DNA of 64,000 nucleotides. Source: Zingiber officinale. Lineage: Eukaryota; Streptophyta; Magnoliopsida; Zingiberales; Zingiberaceae. Below the pieces are notes generated by a model, which had not been told where the DNA came from, did not search any database, and saw nothing but the letters and a program-made list of their open reading frames with translations. Location: the NCBI RefSeq assembly GCF_018446385.1, contig NC_055986.1, positions 77,771,659 to 77,835,658 on the forward strand. Direction: 5' to 3'. This document shows positions 45,000 to 54,188 of the stretch, piece by piece. Every line of letters starts with the position of its first letter. Positions within the stretch are counted from its first letter, which is position 1. The position numbers were made by a program, and so were the translations under genes.

Positions 45000-45545
45000 A
45001 CAGGAAAAAAAAACGTGTTTTGAAGAGAGATCGAATTACGCTGACCAAAAGAAGAGATTTTAGGGTTTAGAGATGGCGGCCACCAGGAGGATCGGCTGTG
45101 AAATGCGAACGGGGGCGGGAACGATCGTTGTCTTCGATTCTACACCTCGCTTCTTTCCGACGAGGGCTGAGACAGGGAAAACAGCTTAAGTGAGTAAAAG
45201 CTCCGCTGTTGTCGCCAACTTGCCCTTTTAACTGTGAGCATTTCTATAAAATGAAGGGCTCCTCTTCTCAACCTAAGGGTGGAGTTGGAGGAGATGCGGT
45301 GTGGTTGGACGGAGAAGTAAGGGCATCGTGTCTTGATCTTGATCGGAAGAGGAAGGGGCGTCGATCTAGGAAGGAGAAGAGGGAGATGAGGTTGAGAGAG
45401 ATGGTCGGAGGTTTAGGTTTAGGCTTAGGCGAGAGAGATGGTCGCGTGGAGGAAGGGGCGCGATATAGATTTAGGTTTGGAGGGAACTTCACAATGTTGC
45501 AAATTTTGGCTGTGGGAATATTAAAATATTTTATTTTGGTTCTTT
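45000..45545. other. CACTA interior, GC-richer stretch of unknown origin
   Basis: GA-rich plus strand (45280-45450) with an open frame of ~100 residues rich in Arg, Lys and Gly. I do not recognise it. It may be 5' UTR or promoter DNA of a captured gene. ATGGCGGCCACCAGGAGG at 45073 looks like a gene start but no exon follows. Confidence 0.4.
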
Positions 45546-45745
45546 AATACCGGATTTTAAAAACCGCAGTTAAAATCGGTGTCTATTAACGAAAAAAAGG
45601 GCGCTCATAGACATCGCCTAAAAACCCGATGTCTATGAGCTAAAATCTGTTCTCATAGACATCGGTTTTTAGAAAAACCGATGTAAAATATTCAAAGACA
45701 TCGGTTTTTGCTTAAAAGCATTGTTGTTCCACTGATGTCTATGAG
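45546..45745. repeat. CACTA subterminal repeats, right end
   Basis: At least five copies of CATAGACATCGGTTTT-type motif in both orientations (45609, 45655, 45700 and others), matching the left-end clusters. Confidence 0.8.
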
Positions 45746-45764
45746 GGTTTTTGTTGTAGTGTCT

Positions 45765-45974
45765 CGTCAACTGATGTACTCTTCCATAGCTTCTTGTCCC
45801 TCAGATACACGAGCCCATCAGCTCCCTTCCTGTGTCATCCTTCTCGTCCGCTACATCTTTCGCCCGACTTCTTGTGCTCCTAAGTTTCTGCACACATAGA
45901 CACAAGACATCAAATACAAATAAGACCTAACTTAACTTGGTTAACCACATCAAAATGACCACGGGTAACTTACA
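45765..45974 (-). repeat. 3' LTR of element Z, proximal part
   Basis: Starts on the minus strand as TGTAAGTTACCCGTGGTC at 45974. About 210 bp to the CACTA insertion. The 5' LTR of Z starts TGTAAGTACCCCATGG at 48609. The purine tract AAAAAAGGGAGAT (45975-45988) precedes it. Confidence 0.82.
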
Positions 45975-46984
45975 ATCTCCCTTTTTTGATGTGCATCAAC
46001 TAAGTTAAAGTTAGGGTTAAAACAAAATGCAATATAATAAGAGTGAATGAAAATTGCAATGACACTAATCATTTGCAAATAAGTATAGGAATAAAATTTT
46101 TAATAATCTCATCTCTTATACATATTTCTCCCCCTTTGATCACATAAACAAATAGAATAAAATAAAATAAATAGTAAACAAATATTTGAAAATTTTTCTA
46201 AGGGTACATAACAAGAATTACCAATAGGCTAATATTTTTCAGAAATAAACTTTCAAAGATATTATATTTTTACTAATTAAATCTTTTATTTCAAAAAAAT
46301 AATTTAAAAATTACTTTTCAGTTTTAAAAATCCCGAAAAGTTTTTGTCCAACTTAAACAGAATAAGGTCGATCGATACAAAAATTTTCACAAAAATATAT
46401 TATTTAATTTCACATAAATGATTTATTTCAATAGAGCGACCCAACATTTAAAAATAAATCTTTTAAAATATATTTTTAACTCTAAAAACTCTGTTAATTT
46501 TCTTATATATGTAATACATAATATTTATCCATAGAAAAAACTAAAGTTTTCAAAAATAATGTTCTCTATTTTTTAATAATAAAAATTTTATGTTTGGTAA
46601 AAAATTTGTAATAATTTAGATAATATTCAAAAAAATTCCAAAAAAATATATTATGATAGAGAACAATATGTTTACCATAGAAAAAGTTTTCAAAAATAAC
46701 TCTACAAAATATTTTTAATTTTCAAAATATTTTTTTGTTAATAAATTCATAGAAAATAACTTAACGATCAAATTTTTTTTTAAAAAAAATTATTTGTAGA
46801 TAATATTCTCATTTTGTACATATAAAATTTTGATTAGAAAATATGACCAAAAAATTGATAAAATAATTGAATTTGATAAAATAGAATAAATTATGTAAAT
46901 TATTTTTCTTGCATCCATAAAAGGTACTTTATTGAGCTAAGCATGATTTTGGTATCCAAAATAAATTATTTCCTATTGGATTAA
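45975..46984 (-). other. AT-rich 3' region of element Z with polypurine tract
   Basis: No ORF. Purine tract at the 3' LTR border. A second purine-rich GGGGGAGAAATATG lies near 46125 (minus). The position where pol would be is only ~1 kb of AT-rich sequence. Confidence 0.6.
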
Positions 46985-47880
46985 TCAAAAAATTTTATGG
47001 TATATGATTTCTAGGAATTTTTCTAATTTAGCCCTTGTGAAATCTAAAATACAATTAAGTCTTTCATAATTCTTAAATTTTGAATTTTGAAGAATATTAG
47101 AATTTACAAATGCATAGTTATTCTTCATTTTTTCTATTTGTGTTTTTAATTTTTCATTTTCCGATTTGAGGTTATCATACATGTCTAAAGGGCATAAATT
47201 TGCTAAGTTTAACTTTAACTTAGCATTTTCTTTTTCTAATTTCACTATATTCTTGGAAAGCATTTTAATGAATTGAAATGAGTTTTCAAGAGGTAATACA
47301 CGTACTTTACTTTCCTCATGGTCTGATGCTCTCCCTTCGTCACTGCTTTCTTCTGAATATCCTCCCCCTTCATCGATGCTCATCTTTGAGGAACGTTTAG
47401 CATCCCTATGGTGGTCTGTCGTTAGGGATAATCTGGCATACTCTTTTAGTTCTGATTCTAATGACGATGATTCATCCCATATTGTCTTCAAGATCTTGTG
47501 CTTCGATCTTATTGGTCTTTTGCCCTTATCTTTTTTTTCTTCTTTAGTTAAGGGCAGTCGTCCTTGATGTGCCTTTATTCTTGGTAGTTGTAGCATCGAA
47601 CCTTCCTTTTGCTTCGAAGGTGCTTTTTCACCTGCGACTTGTTAAGTTTATTAGTTTTAATAAATTTACTAAACTTTCTTACCATTAACGTTGCCTCGTC
47701 TTCATCGATGGATGTTTTAGAGTATGGATCATCTGATCCTGCCTTTAGGGAAATGTTATGACTCGGCTTCTTCCTTAATTTTGTACATCTAGATTCATGA
47801 AATTCTAAAGTCGAAAATAAATTTTTTAATGAACTTATCTATAGATCTTTTGAAATGTAACAGGAGTCAACTATGGATGT
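46985..47880 (-). pseudogene. Sirevirus Z gag, C-terminal part
   Basis: Minus strand, from about 47880: ...DEDEATLMVRKFSKFIKTNK, then a decayed zinc knuckle (CYNYQE.RHIKDDC; second Cys changed to Tyr and a stop). A long open frame follows from 47596: PLTKEEKKDKGKRPIRSKHK, ILKTIWDESSSLESELKEYA, an acidic linker, and a coiled coil rich in K, E, N and L (MLSKNIVKLEKENAKLKLNL; NLKSENEKLKTQIEKMK). It ends at a stop at 46985. Knuckle, TxWDESS motif and coiled coil match S1 gag and X gag. The N-terminal half is lost at the junction with the 5' LTR near 47885. Confidence 0.82.
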
Positions 47881-47889
47881 CCATTCTTG

Positions 47890-48609
47890 GTTACAACATA
47901 TATGGTTGTCAATCTAAGGCAGATGAAAACACTAGAAAAATCTCCTTTATTGAAGACAGAGAAACTTCTTATACTCTTTGATAGCCCAGAAAGATACTAG
48001 GAAATGAATACAGAAGTTGTTATTTATTTCGTAGCTCCAAGGGTCTTTTTATAGCCCTTGGAAAATCCTATCCGTGGCTTGGAGGGGCCTCCAAGGATGT
48101 CCAAAGCACCTACAACATGATAAGCTTTATCCACTGATGATAAAACTTTATCTTTAGCGAACGACTATTGAAGGCGCCTCCAATAGGCTAGAAAGCGCCT
48201 TGGCACTGTTCATGTGAGAAGCCATCCAAGCCATTGAAGGTGCCTTCCATGAGATAGATTAGCCTCTTAGCTAATATTTGTTCACATAGGTGATGCTCCA
48301 GTTAATCGGGGTTAAGCTCACCCGAACTCAACTCTGACCTTCTCCTCGAATAGACTTCCTCCTCAGCTTCTTGTCCCTCGAACGTCGCACCTATCCTTCT
48401 CGTCCACTAGTGTACTCTTCCACAGCCTCTCATCCCTAGGATGAATGAGCCCATCGGCTCCTTCCTATGCCATCCTTCTCATGAGCTACGTCTTCCGCCC
48501 GACTTTTTATGCTCCTAAGTTCTTACACACTTAGACACAAGGCATCAAATACAAATAGGACGTAACTTAACTTGGTTGACTACATCAAAACTACCATGGG
48601 GTACTTACA
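47890..48609 (-). repeat. 5' LTR of element Z, lacking its 3' end
   Basis: From 48609 (TGTAAGTACCCC) to about 47890, where it meets gag sequence. The last ~180 bp of the LTR (present at 39939-40120 in the other copy), the PBS and the leader are missing. Confidence 0.75.
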
Positions 48610-48614
48610 ATCAC

Positions 48615-49486
48615 TATCAAGCTCGTGAACCTGGTTCAAAAATTATACAAAAGGAAGAAGGGGTTCACAAATGAGAGATCAAGAAGGCAATCTAAAAGAA
48701 GATGAAGTAATCAAGTCCAAATTCAAGCATGAAGGCCAAGTCATAAGTCACATGTTTCGGATGCAACAAGAAAGGATACATCAAGTCAAACTGTCTGAAT
48801 ATGAAGGAAGCTAAGAAGCAACAGAAAAATAAGGCGCTACAAGCAACATGGGATGAGTCTTCATCGGAAGACTCCTACGAAGAAGACAAGCAAGCAAGAT
48901 TCCTTGCTCTTCCGGCCCAAGAATGAGTTGCCAAAACTGAGTCTAAGAATAAATCAAAAGTCGAGTTCGTGCAAAACCATGGATCCGTATCCGATTTTGA
49001 CGATGCCAACTCCACTATAAGTCCGTCATTAGTTAGATTACACAATTTAATTTCATAATTATCTAGAAAATTATCCAAGTCTAATATCTAGGTCAAATCA
49101 CTCCAAAAGGAGGTCAAATCCCTTAAGGAGGAGACTAACACAAGTCATTTGACTGAGCCAATTCAAATTGTAACTTCAGCTTAAGTCCATCAACTTAAAG
49201 AAGAAAATTCCAATTTGAAAACTCAAGTCAAAGAACTTAAGGACACGTTGAAATGGTTCACTTTGGGTTCCAAGAACCTTGATCTGATTCTTGAAAAATA
49301 AAGGGTCATATACAACTGATCCAGACTCAAATATAAGGCTAAACATCAATTCAAATCTTTCTTGTCATTAGTGAATTGAACCAATAGAAATCTAGTCCAA
49401 GTATGGGTTCCTAAGTCAAATTTGACTAATCAAGTTAAACTTAATCAATATTGGATCCCCAACAATCAAATCCATTACCTTGATAG
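48615..49486 (+). pseudogene. Sirevirus X gag, C-terminal part
   Basis: Resumes the gag of 39210-39938: KLVNLVQKLYKRKKGFTNER, basic region, zinc knuckle CFGCNKKGYIKSNC (the His is Tyr, a C-to-T change), KALQATWDESSSEDSYEEDK, ARFLALPAQE then a stop. A coiled coil follows with several stops (VKSLQKEVKSLKEETNTSHL; HQLKEENSNLKTQVKELKDT), then VWVPKSNLTNQVKLNQYWIP ending at HYLD where solo LTR W begins. Colinear with S1 gag (WVPKACLTTQVGLNQYYIP). Decayed, with at least six stops. Confidence 0.85.
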
Positions 49487-50677
49487 TGTTGGATCCTAGA
49501 AGTCGCTAGAGGGGGATGAATAGTGATTTAAAATTCGAAGCGAGTATACAGCGGAAAATAAAAATCACAACGCTAACACAAACCAGTTTTACTTGGTTCG
49601 GAGCCTTTGTCGACTCCTACTCCAAGGCCCGCACTCGTCGAGTGCTTTCGTTGGTTAATTACTAATAGTTCACAAGCAGGATTACAATAGAAAGTACAAG
49701 AACTATTAAAATGAAAATACCGACAACAATAAAAAGAACTTGAGCCGCAGGTTGTCGGAGAAGCGTCGTCGCGTCACAGGAGCAGAGCACAATAGAGCAG
49801 TCGTAGGAAGCAGTTGTTTTCTTAGCTCTGGAGGAGGCCTTCTTTTATAGAAGTGCTCCAGGCGGCCAAATCCCTTCTGGGCACCCGGACCATGATGTAG
49901 GCCTGGCCAATCAGCACTCCATATCTGTGACGGGATAACTTTTGCCTCCCGAGTGCCCGGATCCCTTCCAAGCGCCAATACCAACTCCAAGCACCCGGAT
50001 GCCTTTCAGGCGCCCGGACCACCATTTTTTAGAAAACTCCTTTTCCTGCCAGAAAATGTTAGTGCAAGGTAAAATAAAAGTTATGCTACCCTGCAAACAA
50101 AGTGTTAGTTCAATCACAGTCAAGAGTAGTTAGAGTAATTAGATTCTGTCTCCTCGATACTAGAATCTATTCACGATCTCAACTTAGACTTCTGAAATGG
50201 ATATAAGTTGGATCGACGCCTAAGTTCCCTACCTGGGAACTTGTCCTCACCAAGTCACTCCCCTCTAGTGACTTACCTTAATTTACCTGCCAGATGTCCA
50301 GTCAGCCTGTCGACCCGTCTGGACTTTGTGACAACTATCAGGTCAGTCCGTCGACCTAGCTGGACTTCGTGCCAGACATCCGGTCAGCCCGTTGACCTAT
50401 CTGGACTTCGTGCCAGCTATCAAGTCAGCCCGTCGACCTAGTTGGGCTTCGTGCCCACTATCCAATCGATTCATTGACCTAGCCAGGCTTCGTGTCAGCT
50501 ATCCGGTCGGCCCATTGACCTAGCTGGGCTTTGTGACAGATATCCGATCAGCCCATCAAACTATCTGGACTTTTCCTGCACACTCAATCAAAGTGTTAGA
50601 TCACAATGAAACTAACTTAACCTACTTTGTCATTCATCAAAATCTGAGTTAAACCGTTAGTACTAACTGCACTAACA
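49487..50677 (-). repeat. Solo LTR W (Sirevirus)
   Basis: On the minus strand it runs TGTTAGTGCAGTTAGTACTAA to GGATCCAACA, 1,191 bp, same family as S1's LTRs. TSD GATAG on both sides (49482-49486, 50678-50682). It carries seven copies of the ~41-bp U3 repeat (about 50292-50575), GC-rich motifs and a TATAAAAG box (49842-49849 on the minus strand). It interrupts the end of X gag. Confidence 0.92.
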
Positions 50678-50682
50678 GATAG

Positions 50683-51120
50683 ACCTTGTCGAGGCTATGA
50701 TCCAGGGGGACCCAATAGAAAAATCATCTTTATTGTTATATAGATTTGCTTGATTGTTTGATTTACTTCTTTCCTTATTTCTGCCTAGATTAGGATGGTT
50801 AGGCAAGAACTTAGGCTTGATCGACACTTGAATAGTTAGGCTAAGGATTTTTAGAAAAAAAGCTAAATATTCAATTTCTTTAAAAGACTTTGTCTAGAAG
50901 TGGTCGTTGATCTGAAACCCAAGAAGGCCCCCGTGCCTCACCACAGCATGGAAGTCGATTATCAAAATGGATATTTAACTGATTAACTATTAAACTTAAA
51001 TCTAACTCGAATGTAAATCAATCTTTGGAATCAAATTTAAATTGAAGATAAAAACAAAATCAAACATTTCATAAAAACCTATATGATTCCCTGATTGAAA
51101 ACTTAGAAATGGGTGAGATG
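50683..51120 (+). other. Element X spacer between gag and tandem array
   Basis: No ORF. It ends with TTCCCTGATTGAAAACTTAG and GGGTGAGATG, equivalent to the S1 spacer at 12735-12770. Confidence 0.6.
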
Positions 51121-51345
51121 TTAGGATTAATCAATTAACTTACTTAACTTGACTCGGATTAATCAATTAACTTACTTACCTTAACTCAACTTAATCAATT
51201 AACTTACTCAACCTAACTTAAATTAATCAATTAACTTACTTACCTTAACTCAACTTAATCAATTAACTTACTCAACCTAACTCAAATTAATCATTTAACT
51301 TACTCAACCTAACTCAAATTAATCAATTAACTTACATAATCTAAT
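51121..51345. repeat. ~32-bp tandem array, about seven units, in element X
   Basis: Unit TTAATCAATTAACTTACTCA + ACCTAACTCAAA (about 32 bp). It stands at the same place relative to conserved flanks as the 33-bp array in S1, yet the unit sequences are unrelated. Confidence 0.85.
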
Positions 51346-51760
51346 TAATTCAATTTGTCTAATCTAAAATTTTAAATATTTTTAAAAATTAAAATTAATT
51401 ATTTTCCAAAATTTAAACATAATTATTTTTAAAAACTTAATTAATTAATATCTCAACTTAATTATTTTTTTCAAATATTAACAAACTTAAACTTAAAATT
51501 AACTTAAAAGTTATGACTAACTTAACTCCATCTCATACAAACTCATAGGGTTAACATGTTTTGTAACATAGAAGATAGATTAAAGTTCACAAAATTAAAA
51601 TTTAAGAATTTAGGCTTTGTTGCATTTGGAAACAATGGAAAACTTCAGGTAATTAGAATAGGTAACATCGAGTTAAGTTCTAATTTTATTGTTAGAAAAG
51701 TTTTCTAGTAGATAAGTTTAAATTTAACTTACTTAACATTAGTCAATTGTGTGATTCTGA
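51346..51760 (+). pseudogene. Element X start of pol (protease-side fragment)
   Basis: After an AT-rich stretch, CTCATACAAACTCATAGGG and a segment at about 51570-51720 read RLKFTKLKFKNLGFVAFGNN and GKLQVIRIGNIELSSNFIV. This resembles the Sirevirus region just after the protease active site (MTGD..KFTKLK..G.V.FGNN.KGKIIG.G). Sequence identity to element X is lost after about 51720. It shows that X, unlike S1, once led into pol. Confidence 0.6.
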
Positions 51761-52555
51761 CTATTTAATAATGATCCTATCTGAGAGCTTGTGGGATGAA
51801 GCACTCTGCGACGACGAGTGATGGCGAATAATAACTCTAATGTCAATGAACGAGGAAAGGTTCAAGAAACCCACAATGGATCTTACCGATGCTTGAATAC
51901 AGAACAATAAATCCGAGAAAACCAAAGCGGATCTATGAATAATACCTCGCAGAAAAAGAATTCCGGTGAGATGACTCCGTGGATCAGCCAAAACTCAACA
52001 ATCCAGTAGATGACCTCGTCTCCCTGCACACAATGAGACTAACTAATAAAGCGTTAGTGACCTAAGACCGGGGTGAGAATCCCTGGCTAGGCCCTCCGAC
52101 GCTCAAGTTAGTCTCCGGCAAGATGAAGAAGAAGCAGTATCGAAGAAGATGAAAAATTAGGGTTTAATTTGGATGGAATGTGTATGTTTGTGTACCTTGC
52201 CATTGAGAGGATTCCCTTTTTCATTCCACCTCATCTAACCCCCACAGTCATGAGGTGAACCCCGGTTTGTTAAAGTTTGTTAAAAGATGATGTAAGCCAG
52301 GACTGCAATAATAGTTTAAGGAATCTTTTTCTTACCCCAGATGTACCTTCTTTGTCATTTAGCATACCTACGGAGACTTCTAGAAGCTATTCACCGCCCA
52401 ATTGATTAAGCTATCATATGATTGTATATATTGTTATGGTTCACCTGTTACATATACCTGGTTAGTCACATAAGCTCATTCTACATATAAGAGGAATATC
52501 TTCTGTCCGTACTAGTCTCGGTCGGTATTTTATACTCGATCGGTTATTTATACCC

Positions 52556-52631
52556 GACCAAGACTTTACTATTATAAATATGCCAGAAATCATGACCAAG
52601 ACTTTACTATTATAAATATGCCAGAAATCAT
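52556..52631. repeat. Exact tandem duplication, 2 x 38 bp
   Basis: The unit from GACCAAGACTTTACTATTAT to GCCAGAAATCAT occurs twice back to back without a mismatch. Recent replication slippage is likely. Confidence 0.95.
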
Positions 52632-52659
52632 ATAAGGTTGAAGACTTTAATGTTCAATC

Positions 52660-53115
52660 TATTTCTCATACTCGACCGGTTTATTGAGCCCGGATGGTCA
52701 CACCTTGTCGACCGAGATTAACCAGTCAGGCGTATAAAGACGCCATTGCCCTTTAACCCTTCCTTCGATCGATCATATGCTACTAAATGCCTCTGCGTTC
52801 GACCGGTCTATTAAGCTCGGCCAGTCCTACCTTATCGACCGAGACTAATTGGTCAGGCATATATAGGCCTTCAGGACAGCTTAATGCTAAGTGCTTCTAC
52901 TTTCGATTAGTTTCTTTCACTCGACCTGTCTTTGCCTACCGACCTCATGTGCTCGGTCGATCTATTGAGCGCGACCGATCCTACATCATTGACCAAGATC
53001 AACCAGTCAGGCTTATAGAGACACTATTATCCGATAGTCCTTCCTTCAGTCGGTCGTAGGCTAAGGGTCTTGTAAGACAAAATGCCTCTGTATTCGGCCA
53101 GTCTATGGAACCCGG
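52660..53115. repeat. Degenerate tandem repeat, about three units of ~130-150 bp
   Basis: Units contain CGACCGGTYTATTGAGC, TCGACCGAGATTAACCAGTC and AAATGCCTCTG-type phrases. Copies begin near 52670, 52795 and 52950. Confidence 0.7.
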
Positions 53116-53460
53116 CTAGGCATCACCCGCTGAACTTATAGGCTTGATCGGTCTATTACGTTCGTCCGATCTCTGTCTGTTGTGCGCAAGGTTAAGAACT
53201 TCTACGCTCGGCCGATTCTCTATGCTCGGTGCGATAACTCTTACAATGAACTTGTGACATCTTTTACAGTGCTCCCATGACTCCTTTTTACAGTGATCTC
53301 GTGATCTCTCCTACAGTGATCTCTTGACTCTGAGGCGACGTAGGCTCTTGTGACTCTATAAACGATAGTAAAATTTCGTTAGACGTCAGATCTCTTTCCT
53401 CTTATCACAGTGTCGGGCAAAATATTCCCTTCCTCCTAATTGATCAGGAACCGTTCAGAT

Positions 53461-54188
53461 GGATTTGATATACTTATGATGGCACAAGAACTATGTTTGT
53501 AAAATTACTGTTGATAATGTTAAGGTTTGATGTTTGAGAAGGATGTGCAATGTAATGTGTTTGGTCTCATCTAGAATGAGAAATGGGTGATTCCTTGTAT
53601 GTGATTAAATGAACCTTTGAGGTCAGTCCTGTCTACAAGCCCGGGCTAGCTTAAGAATTATTAAGATATCTTAACTTTTTCCACATTATAGTTTAGTATT
53701 AACCCCTTCTATTTATTACACCTAGGAAATCAGACATCTTTTTGACATCTTCTACTAGCTGATTGGCCCTTCAACGGTAAGAGAACATTAGTAGTGTGTG
53801 ATACGGCGGCGCTGATATGAGTATGATTTGGCATGTTGTGTCTATTATAAATGCTTACTTGCGGCTTCCTGACACGTGTTTGCTAATTTCTCTTTCCTGA
53901 CGTAAGAAGTCGCACGTTCTTGTGTTAACGCCATGTCACATCTTTTCTTTGCAACATCCACGGTTCCTCTTATGAGTGCTCTTTACATCCAACGGTGCTT
54001 CTTATCACTTAATATTTTCAAAAAACCCCTAAAACCTTCACCTCTTCGTCTTCTTCCTTATGCTTTTCGTCAAACTGTCTGGGGTTTTCACATTCTCCAC
54101 TGACCTCCTTTCCTTTCTTGTTTCTCCGTGTTGCTCCCTCTTTTTAAAGCTTCAGTAAGTTGTTTTTCTTGCATTCCTGTACTGTTCT
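53461..54188 (+). other. Presumed leader of the first Tat-type ORF
   Basis: No ORF or clear primer binding site. It ends in a pyrimidine-rich stretch just before the ATG at 54189. Confidence 0.35.

Larger units (their letters stand above)
40610..45761. mobile_element. CACTA (En/Spm-type) transposon carrying captured host gene fragments
   Basis: Termini are CACTACAACAAAAACC at 40610 and its inverted copy GGTTTTTGTTGTAGTG ending at 45761. The inverted repeat continues as (T/C)TCATAGACATC, about 28 bp with one mismatch. The 3-bp TSD TCT stands on both sides (40607-40609, 45762-45764). Both ends hold clusters of GACATCGGTTTT / ACCGATGTAATAT subterminal motifs. No transposase (TNP2 or TNPA-like) is visible in 5,152 bp, so it is non-autonomous. 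The interior has fragments of at least five host genes, all on the minus strand. It sits in the 3' LTR of element Z. Confidence 0.93.
39939..48609 (-). mobile_element. Gag-only Sirevirus element Z, containing a CACTA transposon
   Basis: Minus-strand order: partial 5' LTR (48609 to about 47890), gag C-terminal part (about 47880-46985), ~1 kb AT-rich region, polypurine tract (45975-45990), 3' LTR (45974-39939). The 3' LTR contains the CACTA at 40610-45761. TSD ATTAC (39934-39938) versus ATCAC (48610-48614), one mismatch. The 3' end of the 5' LTR, the PBS, leader and gag N-terminus are deleted, and there is no pol. The surrounding gag of element X continues on both sides in the plus direction. 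Confidence 0.78.
36370..51760 (+). mobile_element. Sirevirus element X, 5' LTR to start of pol, with three insertions
   Basis: 5' LTR 36370-37582, PBS 37585, leader (split by solo LTR Y), gag from 39210 (split by element Z at 39939-48609 and ending near solo LTR W), then a spacer with a tandem array (51121-51345) and a fragment of the start of pol (about 51570-51720). It is followed by unrelated sequence from about 51760. No 3' LTR is visible. Removing the three insertions gives a leader of ~247 bp, close to the ~264 bp in S1, which supports the reconstruction. Confidence 0.8.
51761..53460. other. Probable LTR/5' region of a Tat-type gypsy element
   Basis: No ORF. GGGGTGAGAATCCCTGGC and GGCCCTCCGACGCTCAAGTTAGTCTCC near 52080 are phrases I associate with Tat-type LTRs. 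Degenerate repeats follow at 52660-53115. Boundaries and PBS not identified. Confidence 0.4.

Noticed and set aside
41000..45500. An intact host gene in the CACTA region
   Set aside because: Exons belong to five different gene families, each incomplete, and lie between CACTA termini with a TSD.
45209..45547. Arg/Gly-rich open frame near the right end of the CACTA
   Set aside because: GA-rich low-complexity DNA. No matching domain, no splice sites placing it with the captured exons, and it lies on the opposite strand to them.
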